Below are positions 28,012-36,268 of a DNA stretch of 64,000 nt, piece by piece. Under the pieces are notes generated by a model, which did not search any database, was not told where the DNA came from, and worked only from the letters and a program-made list of their open reading frames with translations. The number at the start of each line of letters is the position of its first letter. Within the stretch, counting starts at the first letter, position 1. This DNA is from Xenorhabdus vietnamensis (GTDB lineage Bacteria > Pseudomonadota > Gammaproteobacteria > Enterobacterales > Enterobacteriaceae): the NCBI RefSeq assembly GCF_002127535.1, contig NZ_MUBJ01000006.1, positions 7,933 through 71,932 on the forward strand. The letters are read 5' to 3'. Both the position numbers and the translations under genes were made by a program.

Positions 28012-28164
28012 CAGGGTGAGAGCATGAATGTTATTAAAATGAGATAACTGATTGAAAATGACTTTTTGACACAGACAGATATATTTATTTTTGTGAAAAA
28101 TAAATATATTATTGCTAACAAATATTATTTATTCAGAGTAAAAAACGTTCATGCTCTTACCCTG
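28012..28164. repeat. Short element with 21-bp inverted ends
   Basis: The arms at 28012-28032 (CAGGGTGAGAGCATGAATGTT) and 28144-28164 are inverted copies with two mismatches and enclose ~110 bp of very AT-rich DNA; the flanks beyond are also partly complementary (TTATTTTAA-like). This looks like a MITE or a palindromic regulatory element. No target-site duplication can be stated with confidence. The surrounding 27916-28382 region contains no gene. Confidence 0.5.
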
Positions 28165-28326
28165 CTTATTTTAATAATAGGTGATCCTGATTGATATCAA
28201 TAAGAATCATATAATAGATCTTGATTTAAAAAATAAACGCGAAAAATAGAACTGTCCACAATATTCAACTAGATCAAATTCAGTACAATAATCATTTCTG
28301 ACGCGCCGCTGAGCGGCTTGTCTGCT

Positions 28327-28370
28327 GACGATGAAATACAAAACCAAAACCCGTTTTGCATTTCATCGTC
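28327..28370. terminator. Bidirectional terminator-like hairpin
   Basis: A 19-bp stem with two mismatches (GACGATGAAATACAAAAC / CGTTTTGCATTTCATCGTC) lies between the ParA-like cargo and the 3' end of the TIGR03747 gene. It probably ends the minus-strand traD operon and may also stop plus-strand transcription from the cargo. Confidence 0.7.
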
Positions 28371-28382
28371 CAGCACCAATTC

Positions 28383-29141
28383 TCATATATACTTCTTAAA
28401 CATCGACGTTGTGATCACTACCGCCATCCCCAGTATTATCGCCGCTGGCAACAATATCACCGTGGGATACACCACATCCGGCCAGGATAAATACAGCACA
28501 CAAGGAATGGTGCAGGCCGGTTTAATCCCTCGCTTGGCATGATGATAAACAAAACTGGATTCATACCCCGCGCCATAACGGCGTAAATCCCGCCGTCCCA
28601 ATCCGTCAACCAGTGCGACTAAAATCACCATCACAAACAGGGGGACGGATAACAGCAGGATCGCCAGCCGGATCAACGTCACCATCGTGATAAACACCGT
28701 GGCCAGCCCATATTCCCGCAAATAATCCGATACCCCCTGCAATACTGCATTGAATTCACGCATAAAATCATTGCGGCTATTGACCTGATATTGCCGTTGC
28801 CCCTGTATCCAGTGCATAAAACCACTGTCGACAAAAATCCATTGATACGCCTGTGCCAGCCAGTCAGAAACCGTTTGTGAGGGGTTTAACAACAACAGGC
28901 TTTGGGTAAACTCCGTCGATAAAAATTGCAGTTCAGTGTTCATCATCGTCTGGCTGTGAGCAAAGCCCTCGTCCGGCCAGAAAAAAGTCATACCAAGATA
29001 TTCCAGTAACAAACTGAATAGCCACGACATCACAATAAAGCCAGTGAGTTGCCACGGCCATTCCCATAACAGGCGATACAACAGCCCATGCTTACGAGGT
29101 GGTTGGGAAGCGGGGCGGGATTGATTTTCTGACTGTGCCAT
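28383..29141 (-). CDS. ICE membrane protein, TIGR03747 (PFL_4697) family
   Basis: This 252-residue protein has an N-terminal helix (WPWQLTGFIVMSWLFSLLLE), a soluble loop, then a cluster of helices in the C-terminal half (YGLATVFITMVTLIRLAILL, VPLFVMVILVALVDGLGRRD with the basic RRDLRRYGAGYESSF segment, and VVYPTVILLPAAIILGMAVV). The family always follows traD in this ICE class and may help recruit the coupling protein to the channel. It starts 15 bp after the traD stop. Confidence 0.86.
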   Translation of the reverse strand: MAQSENQSRPASQPPRKHGLLYRLLWEWPWQLTGFIVMSWLFSLLLEYLGMTFFWPDEGFAHSQTMMNTELQFLSTEFTQSLLLLNPSQTVSDWLAQAYQWIFVDSGFMHWIQGQRQYQVNSRNDFMREFNAVLQGVSDYLREYGLATVFITMVTLIRLAILLLSVPLFVMVILVALVDGLGRRDLRRYGAGYESSFVYHHAKRGIKPACTIPCVLYLSWPDVVYPTVILLPAAIILGMAVVITTSMFKKYI

Positions 29142-29156
29142 GACGTGAAATTACCC

Positions 29157-31214
29157 CTACTCTTCCCACCAGTTTTCACGGGTGCGGTAGTGCCGTCGCA
29201 TACGCTCGGCGATTTTCTGCAAACTTGCCGGCATCAGGGCATCATCGTCATCGCCGGTTGGCAAAGGCATGCGAATCTTCCACAACTGTCCGCCTTCCAG
29301 TAGGGCAAACGCCTGTCCTTTCGGCAGGTTAATCATCTCAGCAGGCGTCACCAGCGGTGTTTTGACTGTGCCGACCCTGTCCTGCGTGGACGAGGTGAAA
29401 TCCTGCCCCTGTTCAACATCGGCGATATCAGAATGCCCTGAGACCAGGGTCTTACTGTAGATTTCCACTTCGGGCAGCTGGCTGGTAAGTAACTCCGCCG
29501 TCCGATTATCCCGCACCCGCAACATAACCAAGGTATTGAAGTTACCAATCACTTGTGCGGTTTTAGCCGGGCTACCGATGCGGGCTTCAATATCCGATGA
29601 GGTCTGGGTATAGGCCGTCACCTGCATGCCCGCACCGCCACCTTTGTTGATTAGCGGGATAAACTCATCGCCCATCAGTTCATTGAATTCGTCACAATGC
29701 AGGTTAATCGCGAGCTTCCCGTCATGGCGCACTGGCAAGCCCGCATTCATGCCATATTTATAAATCTGCCCGGCTACACTGACCAAATCCGCAAACATGC
29801 TATTGCCCACCGCCGAGGCCACATCGCTGTCAGACAGCGCATCCAACCCGATATAGACAATGCCGTTCTTGCGGATCACCTGTTCCCAGTCGAAGATGGG
29901 GCGCAAATCTGCCATATTGAGATAATCCGGTGATAACAGCTCAGCAATTTTACCCGTGGTCAGCTTTTCCAGCAGGGGCAGCAAAGAGGCGACAATTTTA
30001 TCAAAATAGGTACGGTCATAACGCACGGCAGTACGTAATCCGTCCAGAATCGGGTCATAGAGTTGCTTACCCGCTTCTGAACTCAGCGTGACTTCCATTG
30101 CCCAGAGCCGGAACGCATCAGGCTGCCCCTGCATATTGCGCGGGATATCTTTTTCTTTCAGTTTACCGAGGTAATGGTTAATTTGTTCCAACAGAGCTGG
30201 TTGCCTGTCTTCCATCACTTTAGTGGCATACAGCTGATACAGTTCGCTGATATTATTGACGTAACGCGTGATAAGCGTGTAATCCGGCCGGTGCCCCAGT
30301 GCAACTAACGCGCGGGCGACAATATTGACAAACCGCCAGGCAAACTCACGAAATGCCGCACTGTTCCCTTCACCACTCAATTGTCCCGCCAGACGGGAAG
30401 CGACTTCCGAAACCCGGCCAAACCGCCCGACGGCATTATAACGCGCCGAAATTTCCGGCCAGCCCAGATGAAAGAGAGAAAGCTCATTGCCACGCCCAGC
30501 CCGGTGCGCTTCCGCCCAGATACGCCTTAACAAATCAGCATCACCTTTGGGATCAAAAACAATCACTACCTCACCGCGCCGAATATCCTGCATAATGAGC
30601 AATTCAGCCAGCCGGGTTTTTCCCACCCGGGTAGTACCCATCACTAAGGTATGCCCGACCCGTTCGCGCAGATCCATAAACACCTCGGCTTCCTGTGGTT
30701 CAATACCGTGGATCACAGGATTGCCGCCCACCGGAGGCAGTGGTCGCACCGGATTTAACGGCGAATCTTTGCGTAACAACGCTGATAACCTAGGCCAGCG
30801 GTATTCGGTACGGCGTTCCAGTACCCGGACAAGCTGATAGAACCGGGATGGCTGCACAAATCGTTCGACCTCTGGTCGCCGCGTATCCTGCAAACGCTGG
30901 GTATGCTTCTGCTGCCAGCGAAATCCCCTGCCCAGAAACAAGCGCTGATGACTGACGGGAATTTGCTTTGTGCTCATCAGGTAGCGTGGCAGACGGCGCA
31001 GGTTTCGGCGATAGCGGATAACCTGAATGCCCTGCCACGTGCGGATCATCGACAATATTGCAAAACCACCGGCCATCACATAACTGATTGACGGTGCCAG
31101 TGCAATCGCCCACGGTGCCCGGATGCAGATAAATGCCGCCACAGCTGAAACGACAGCAGTATTCAGTTCTACCGCCGGACGCAGCAAGGCTTCAACCACA
31201 TAACGACGGCTCAT
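29157..31214 (-). CDS. traD: TraD-type coupling protein, TIGR03743 family
   Basis: This 685-residue type IV coupling ATPase carries the DNA-relaxase complex to the channel. Two N-terminal membrane segments lie within residues ~15-60, Walker A MGTTRVGKTRLAELL near ~195, and Walker B INLHCDEFNELMGDEF near ~505. Motifs typical of SXT/TOL-type TraD are present (VIVFDPKGDADLLRRIWAEA, NKGGGAGMQVTAYTQTSSDI). It overlaps the TIGR03765 gene by 4 bp. Its presence shows that conjugative transfer was intended, although the relaxase is not in this window. Confidence 0.93.
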   Translation of the reverse strand: MSRRYVVEALLRPAVELNTAVVSAVAAFICIRAPWAIALAPSISYVMAGGFAILSMIRTWQGIQVIRYRRNLRRLPRYLMSTKQIPVSHQRLFLGRGFRWQQKHTQRLQDTRRPEVERFVQPSRFYQLVRVLERRTEYRWPRLSALLRKDSPLNPVRPLPPVGGNPVIHGIEPQEAEVFMDLRERVGHTLVMGTTRVGKTRLAELLIMQDIRRGEVVIVFDPKGDADLLRRIWAEAHRAGRGNELSLFHLGWPEISARYNAVGRFGRVSEVASRLAGQLSGEGNSAAFREFAWRFVNIVARALVALGHRPDYTLITRYVNNISELYQLYATKVMEDRQPALLEQINHYLGKLKEKDIPRNMQGQPDAFRLWAMEVTLSSEAGKQLYDPILDGLRTAVRYDRTYFDKIVASLLPLLEKLTTGKIAELLSPDYLNMADLRPIFDWEQVIRKNGIVYIGLDALSDSDVASAVGNSMFADLVSVAGQIYKYGMNAGLPVRHDGKLAINLHCDEFNELMGDEFIPLINKGGGAGMQVTAYTQTSSDIEARIGSPAKTAQVIGNFNTLVMLRVRDNRTAELLTSQLPEVEIYSKTLVSGHSDIADVEQGQDFTSSTQDRVGTVKTPLVTPAEMINLPKGQAFALLEGGQLWKIRMPLPTGDDDDALMPASLQKIAERMRRHYRTRENWWEE

Positions 31215-31729
31215 AGTGAGGGTTGCTGTGTGAGTGTGCTTTCAGTGATCAGCACCGGATAATGTTGCAGTTGCAAACGACGCGCCAATTCTGAACCGGA
31301 AGCCGGCGATAACAGGATATCCGGTGCTAAGGTGCGCAATGACTGTAATCCTGCTATTGTACTGACATTAACAACCAGCCCCACCGCGTGCAATTGCGCA
31401 AGCCGTGCTGCATGCTGGCTTAGCCACTGACGTGAATCGGGATCATCGCCAATCAGAAATAACGCCCCAATGCCTGGTAGTTGCAGTGATCGGCTTGTTA
31501 CCTTTCCCGGTGTCAGTTCCGGTGTTTTGACCGGCAACATGACCGCTTCACCCGATACTTCTGGCGAGAAATGTTGTGGTTGTACAGAACGATAACTCGG
31601 CTGGGCATTAATGCTTTCATAAAAGGGCGAAGCATCTTTGCCGCCTAAATCGGCAATCACGTTAAGTTCAGCCTGGCAAGTATGAATCCATAACAGACCG
31701 ATGATAGGCAACAGGTTCAGCCGTTTCAT
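31211..31729 (-). CDS. ICE protein, TIGR03765 (PFL_4695) family
   Basis: This ~172-residue exported protein has a signal peptide (MKRLNLLPIIGLLWIHTCQA). The start at 31729 gives an ATGA overlap with the upstream gene and is preferred over an in-frame codon at 31807. The body contains ELNVIADLGGKDASPFYESI and ends with SGSELARRLQLQHYPVLITE, as in this family. It precedes traD in the conserved order; the biochemical role is not known. Confidence 0.85.
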   Translation of the reverse strand: MKRLNLLPIIGLLWIHTCQAELNVIADLGGKDASPFYESINAQPSYRSVQPQHFSPEVSGEAVMLPVKTPELTPGKVTSRSLQLPGIGALFLIGDDPDSRQWLSQHAARLAQLHAVGLVVNVSTIAGLQSLRTLAPDILLSPASGSELARRLQLQHYPVLITESTLTQQPSL

Positions 31730-32430
31730 TGTAATGACGTGATATGCCATCCCTGCTCCCCCTGTCGTAATAATACTGGCATCAGACCCTTGCCAAACCG
31801 GAACCAATACCCCGCATCATGATTCAGTGTAATTTGTCGATTATGTACCCGTTCCACAGGAATATGATGATCTTTGGCCCATTGCCGTAAAGTGTCATCA
31901 TTACTTTGGCTGTCTACCAGATAGATATCAACGGGTTGCTTTGCAGCCAGGACTTCGGCCAAACGGGTTTCACATTGCGGGCAATCTTTGGCTCTGACAA
32001 ACAATGCCAGCCGACCATTGGTCGCACTCGATTTTTCCATATTGACCGGCAATACATCCGGAAACAGCCGCTGCCAGGCGGCATCCACTTCCCGCTGGAA
32101 ACGCAGCTCTTTTTCGGTACGGGCAAACTCTGACTTAACCCACTGTTCAGCATAACGGCGGCGCTCGGTATCGCTTTCGGCTTCAATACCTAATGTCGTT
32201 AACGGATCAAGCCCTGGCGACTGGATACCCCGTGGCCCACTCATCAGGTGCTGATAACGCTGATATTCATCGGCACTTAACTTCCACTGTTCAGGCTGAC
32301 TTTTCAGGGATTGCTGCTGGCTTTCTGTCGTGTGCGTCTGCTGCGAAGCTAACGGTGTGGGTGTTGCTGCCCACACAGAATGGCTCAGCAGCAACCACGT
32401 CAATAGGCCTGTTCGGTGTAATTTCATCAA
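31726..32430 (-). CDS. ICE protein, TIGR03759 (PFL_4693) family, thioredoxin-fold-like
   Basis: This 234-residue exported protein has a signal peptide (cleavage near WAA, residue ~22). The segment KDCPQCETRLAEVLAAKQPV has a CPQC pair like a thioredoxin active site, and NHDAGYWFRFGKGLMPVLLR is typical of the family. It is coupled to both neighbours by 4-bp overlaps. A periplasmic disulfide or assembly role is inferred from the CxxC. Confidence 0.85.
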   Translation of the reverse strand: MMKLHRTGLLTWLLLSHSVWAATPTPLASQQTHTTESQQQSLKSQPEQWKLSADEYQRYQHLMSGPRGIQSPGLDPLTTLGIEAESDTERRRYAEQWVKSEFARTEKELRFQREVDAAWQRLFPDVLPVNMEKSSATNGRLALFVRAKDCPQCETRLAEVLAAKQPVDIYLVDSQSNDDTLRQWAKDHHIPVERVHNRQITLNHDAGYWFRFGKGLMPVLLRQGEQGWHITSLQ

Positions 32431-32966
32431 CGCTCTCCCGACTGAGTGGGTTTAGCCGTAACCGGGAGTTTATAGCCCTGTCGTAAATGGTGGCAAACCA
32501 CACGCTGTACCTCATCCACTTCCAGTTGCCAGGCCGGACCAGCCATCACCTGCAATGCCGTACGCAACCGAACGGGGCCTAACTGTGCGTGTACTGACGG
32601 CAGCGGCTGGCGATATAAGATTTCATTGGTGTTTTCAGGCGCACACAATGTGTAGCCGGATTGACGCAGTACATAACGCATGGCATCAGCCACCGTGGGG
32701 TTCAGAGAAGCAGGAATATGAACTTCAATCAATTGGGAAAGCGGATCACGCTGCACCGCTGTCGGGTTGGTACTGACCAGTACATAGCGGCCATAGCGGA
32801 CGACTTCCTGCGCTGGTCCGTAAATATCCAGTGAAACAGTTTGAATGTTTTGTGTCCGCGTAACGGAAGGAAAAATTTCTTCTGTTGGTTGAGGCGAAGG
32901 GGTTACACAAGTCGTGCATCCGGTCAGCATGAGCGCGATCAGGCTCATTAACGCATTTATTTTCAT
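32427..32966 (-). CDS. PilL N-terminal domain lipoprotein, TIGR03748 family
   Basis: This 179-residue protein has a lipobox (LIALMLTGC, C at ~17). It contains GRYVLVSTNPTAVQRDPLSQ and a STN/secretin-like part (VRLRTALQVMAGPAWQLEVD). In SPI-7 and PFGI-1 this gene opens the type IV pilus cluster, but here the TIGR03759 gene follows at once (4-bp overlap), so pilM-pilV are absent. The retained protein may have a different partner. Confidence 0.85.
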   Translation of the reverse strand: MKINALMSLIALMLTGCTTCVTPSPQPTEEIFPSVTRTQNIQTVSLDIYGPAQEVVRYGRYVLVSTNPTAVQRDPLSQLIEVHIPASLNPTVADAMRYVLRQSGYTLCAPENTNEILYRQPLPSVHAQLGPVRLRTALQVMAGPAWQLEVDEVQRVVCHHLRQGYKLPVTAKPTQSGER

Positions 32967-33116
32967 TCCGGTCAGGTTCCTGCTCAGTCATCAATAGCAT
33001 CGACTATGCAGGGAACCCGGTAATTTATTCAATGAACAACTCAATTGTATTTGCTGAAAATTAATATGCCGAAACAGACGTTATTAAGTGTCAATGTGAT
33101 GGTTTTTATCAGTGGG

Positions 33117-33404
33117 TTATTCAACCGCTGGCGGGTTTTCATTAACCGACTGACGTATTTTTCGTTCAATAAAATTGCCGTAGTCATCGAAATAACGGCT
33201 GGGCCAGATTTCAGCGGGTTCCATTCCCAAACGGGTCGCGATGATCAGTTCCCCTTTAGGCCATGAACGGGACAGGGTATTTGCCAGAGTGGAAGAACTG
33301 AGTCCCGATTCGCGGGATAAAGCGGCGAGTGTCGTACCACGTTTGCGTAATGCACAAATAATTTCGGCTGGGTGCCAGTCTTTCTGAGTGTGAATCATCG
33401 TCAT
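33117..33404 (-). CDS. Ner/Nlp-like helix-turn-helix regulator
   Basis: This 95-residue protein belongs to the Ner family: KDWHPAEIICALRKRGTTLA, then the helix-turn-helix LAALSRESGLSSSTLANTLS, then GMEPAEIWPSRYFD. Ner proteins are small phage-type DNA-binding repressors also used by mobile elements. It lies just upstream of the pilL-traD operon, in the same direction, and a perfect 9-bp inverted repeat lies 125 bp upstream of its start. It may control ICE transfer genes. Confidence 0.86.
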   Translation of the reverse strand: MTMIHTQKDWHPAEIICALRKRGTTLAALSRESGLSSSTLANTLSRSWPKGELIIATRLGMEPAEIWPSRYFDDYGNFIERKIRQSVNENPPAVE

Positions 33405-33528
33405 ACCTGCTTCCCCTTCTGTAGATTATTGGTGGTAGCTCAGACAGGGTTTGCGATACCGGAGTTATCAGCCGGCGAGACATGAGTCTCCCCTGCCTGA
33501 ACCACCATAGAAAGGATGATAGCAGGCG

Positions 33529-33553
33529 CACTGGTAGAAACTACCTACCAGTG
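33529..33553. promoter_or_regulatory. Palindromic possible operator
   Basis: A perfect 9-bp inverted repeat CACTGGTAG / CTACCAGTG with a 7-base spacer lies in the non-coding region upstream of the Ner-like regulator. Size and symmetry suit a dimeric repressor site. No promoter consensus is certain next to it. Confidence 0.4.
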
Positions 33554-33581
33554 GATAACAAACGAGGTCGCAAATCCCCGA

Positions 33582-33607
33582 CTATCGGATTTTGCCGATA
33601 GCTTTTT
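33582..33607 (+). terminator. Small hairpin followed by T run
   Basis: A 7-bp stem CTATCGG / CCGATAG with a 6-base loop is followed by CTTTTTC on the plus strand. It may be a terminator. No gene is seen immediately upstream on the plus strand, so its purpose is unclear. Confidence 0.35.
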
Positions 33608-33803
33608 CACTTTAACGAATTCCGTTATCTAATTCAATAATCGAACAGGTAAGTCCAATAAGTAAATAGGGTAAATAAAATAACCAATATTGGAAAATGA
33701 ACTTAAATATCAACACAATAAATTCAATATATTGCCATGATATTCAGGATAGTAAACGAAAAAATATCTATTAATGGTTATTCACATGTTACTCATCAGG
33801 ATC

Positions 33804-33831
33804 AAAAAAGGCCCCTTTAGGAGCCTTTTTT
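33804..33831. terminator. Strong hairpin with A and T runs on both sides
   Basis: A 13-bp stem with one mismatch (AAAAAAGGCCCCT / AGGAGCCTTTTTT) has a two-base loop. The A run and the T run make it a bidirectional terminator. The surrounding 33405-34016 region holds no gene that I can support. Confidence 0.75.
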
Positions 33832-33979
33832 GAAAGATATTCTTCACACACCGACCATCACAAGGAGTAGGGGCGGGTGCTTACACAAGTAGAGTTTCCC
33901 CTGGTTGCAGATTATATAACACGCAATAAAATACGTCAATGTATGTGATCGGTCCTGTGAATCTGAACAAAACAAACGG

Positions 33980-33985
33980 TATACT
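33980..33985 (+). promoter_or_regulatory. Possible -10 box of the Abi gene
   Basis: TATACT lies 31 bp before the ATG at 34017. No good -35 is visible at 17 bp, so the promoter is weak or activator-dependent. Confidence 0.3.
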
Positions 33986-34016
33986 GTGCCAAATTCATAA
34001 AGGACGCCGTAAGATA

Positions 34017-34853
34017 ATGACTATTGAAGCAATTACCCAATCACTTTCCGCCTCCAGATTTGCCACTTATCAGTCACCTATTCTTGGCGGGAAATCCCCT
34101 GAACAATGTTTAGGTGTTTATTTATGGAATAAACAACTGGCCAGTGCTTTCTTACCTGCGTTACAAGTCATTGAAGTTTCATTACGCAACGCCCTCTATC
34201 AGTCTTATATTCACTATGAAGAAGAACGGATTGAACGCAATTTTGCCAGCCATGTTTGGGCAGAGAAAAAATCCCAAATAGACCGCCATTGGTTCGTCAA
34301 TGCGTTCACACAACGGAATAATCCCGGTGCTTATAAAGGCATTCAGGCAGCCATAAACCAGTTAGAGAAAGAGAAAAAACCTCATACGCCTGAAAACATT
34401 ATCGCCAAACTGACCTTTGGTTTCTGGGTTTCTATGGTCAGAAATGATTTTGATATTCAAAAAAAACCTTACTTGGTACTTTGGCCCCATTTGAGAGGTT
34501 CAGTTTTCCCAAACGCATTAAATACACAAACAGGCCGCCCATTATCGATTAACAGCATTGGTAATGAGCTAAAAGAAATTAACAAAATTCGTAACCGGCT
34601 CTCTCATCATGAACCTCTGTGGCGTGATCAAAAAGCGTATCAGGTTGAAGATATTGTCAATAAAGTGATTGAGCATTACGAACGTTGTTTAAAAGTTATT
34701 GATTGGATCAACCCTTCCAATCTCAAACTATTAGATATTATTGAAAATAATCAAAAAATGGCAGAGTTATGCAGCCTTCATTCACTCTGGAAAAATAAAC
34801 AGCTTCCGGAAGGAATATCATCACTGCACATCAATAAAGATTGGAGAAAATGA
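34017..34853 (+). CDS. Abi-type (AbiD/AbiF-like) abortive infection protein with HEPN motif
   Basis: This 278-residue protein has the Abi_2 layout: an N-terminal segment SLSASRFATYQSPILGGKSP, then GVYLWNKQLASAFLPALQVI with EVSLRNALYQ, and a late RNRLSHHEPLW motif (~195-205) that matches the R-x4-H signature of HEPN ribonucleases. Such proteins are thought to cut RNA and stop growth upon phage infection. The start at 34017 has AAAGGA upstream; an earlier GTG/TTG-type start would only extend into non-conserved sequence. It is plus-strand cargo in the ICE. After the TGA the same frame stays open for 70 more codons (see next feature). Confidence 0.85.
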   Translation: MTIEAITQSLSASRFATYQSPILGGKSPEQCLGVYLWNKQLASAFLPALQVIEVSLRNALYQSYIHYEEERIERNFASHVWAEKKSQIDRHWFVNAFTQRNNPGAYKGIQAAINQLEKEKKPHTPENIIAKLTFGFWVSMVRNDFDIQKKPYLVLWPHLRGSVFPNALNTQTGRPLSINSIGNELKEINKIRNRLSHHEPLWRDQKAYQVEDIVNKVIEHYERCLKVIDWINPSNLKLLDIIENNQKMAELCSLHSLWKNKQLPEGISSLHINKDWRK

Positions 34854-35066
34854 GTCATTTTAGACGCTTCTCATACCGGGGAAATTGTTCATATTTCGGA
34901 TAATCACATTTTAATAAAAAGCAGAAAAGATAAGGCGATATTTTTTGGAAGAAAAGAAGAACTTCATGATGAAATTGATACATATCAGCAATATGATTTA
35001 GTGAAATATTACCCAGAATCAAGCACTGGACGTTATTCCAATGCAAAAAAGATTATCAAAGTGTAA
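34854..35066 (+). pseudogene. In-frame open segment after the Abi stop, KfrB-like tail or gene remnant
   Basis: Directly after the Abi TGA the same frame is open for 70 codons and reads like real protein: LDASHTGEIVHISDNHILI, then KDKAIFFGRKEELHDEI, ending SNAKKIIKV. There is no ATG/GTG/TTG near its beginning. The 'G.I..IS...I' pattern vaguely resembles KfrB-type domains found at the end of large mobile-element proteins; this is a weak inference. It is either the tail of a deleted gene or a C-terminal extension reached by read-through. Confidence 0.4.
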
Positions 35067-35083
35067 TTTGTCATTTAATGACT

Positions 35084-36250
35084 TCAATTTTGACTTACCG
35101 GAGATGTGAAATTTCTCATGACGCTATCAAGCTCAAGACTGGGATTATAAATAAAGAATTCTCCTTTCATCAGAATCTGAGCATTTCGCTGTGCACCGGT
35201 ATATTCTATATGATTACCATTACGGGTGATGCTAAATTCAGATATCCCAGATAAGTGTTCAATATTGACTATAGAATTATCGTTATAAGAATGATATATG
35301 TGACTTGCAACAGTGCCAGAAAAACAACAGGCGGCCGCTAAACAACAACCACCGGATACAGCAATAGATGAATGTACACTTTTGGGAGTAAGATATCTGA
35401 TGTTAATGTCGCCTCTATCTAGGGGAGGCGAAATAATGGCAACTTTAGGCTGTGTTATAGACTGTTTTAGATCCGTTTCACTCATCACTGTTCCGTCTTT
35501 CTTAGTAATTCCCATCTTAGCACCCATGCCAACCCTTACTTCCATAATCTTGTCTTGTAGTGCCTTATTATTTTCAATTTCATCGGCATTTTCGTAACCA
35601 GTGATCCCTAAACTTTCTGCGTTGATAATGATCATCGGCACAACAACGTCTATGCAGGTAAGTAGAATATTATTAAATGAATCAATTAAATTCCCGGTAG
35701 GAAAAATAGATTTTGTCTTTGAACATGCTGGGTCTTTAAAGGAGACGTTAACTTCGGGGAAATCGCCAATAACACCCGGTATATCTGTTAATTGGTATTT
35801 AGGAGATACATCAGGCATTGTGCATACAATATTTTTATGCGTATTTGTGTTATAAATATTCAACTTACCATCCGGCATTAGCAATTTTTCTTCGGGTAAA
35901 TCTCTTATAACCAATGGGATAGATGAGGTCATATTCCCACAATTAATATCCCACGACACGGTATTACTGTCTTTTTCAAGCTGTGCAAAAGTGCTAATCA
36001 CCTTTTTAGACTGATAATCTATATCAATGATAAAAGCTTTATTGCTTGTTGTTTTTTCTCTACCTAATCCATGCAATTGTTTATTATTTTTAATTTCTCC
36101 ATCTAAAGGCACTCCCATTATATGCCTAATAATTTCTTCTTTTACCTTTTTCTCTTCTGGTAAATGTTTCTGTAGCAAAACTATACCAGTGGAAGTTCCA
36201 CCTCTGACATAATAGAGTGGTATCTTAATTGGGCGGGATATATTTTTCAT
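35084..36250 (-). CDS. PrpF-family isomerase-like protein
   Basis: This 388-residue protein begins IKIPLYYVRGGTSTGIVLLQ, the PrpF signature (R-G-G-T-S). It also has SWDINCGNMTSSIPLVIRDL, CIDVVVPMIIINAESLGITG and the late GGCCLAAACCFSGT segment. PrpF proteins are diaminopimelate-epimerase-fold enzymes; the best known isomerises 2-methylaconitate in propionate degradation, but many homologues act on other unsaturated acids. No prpBCD genes are near. It follows the hydroxylase gene by 18 bp in the same direction, so the two probably form a cargo operon. The substrate is unknown. The low GC content indicates recent acquisition. Confidence 0.85.
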   Translation of the reverse strand: MKNISRPIKIPLYYVRGGTSTGIVLLQKHLPEEKKVKEEIIRHIMGVPLDGEIKNNKQLHGLGREKTTSNKAFIIDIDYQSKKVISTFAQLEKDSNTVSWDINCGNMTSSIPLVIRDLPEEKLLMPDGKLNIYNTNTHKNIVCTMPDVSPKYQLTDIPGVIGDFPEVNVSFKDPACSKTKSIFPTGNLIDSFNNILLTCIDVVVPMIIINAESLGITGYENADEIENNKALQDKIMEVRVGMGAKMGITKKDGTVMSETDLKQSITQPKVAIISPPLDRGDINIRYLTPKSVHSSIAVSGGCCLAAACCFSGTVASHIYHSYNDNSIVNIEHLSGISEFSITRNGNHIEYTGAQRNAQILMKGEFFIYNPSLELDSVMRNFTSPVSQN

Positions 36251-36268
36251 AAAATCACCATTGTGAAA

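Noticed and set aside
28318-28542. Plus-strand frame at the terminator before TIGR03747
   Set aside because: It starts in the hairpin and is antisense to the conserved membrane protein.
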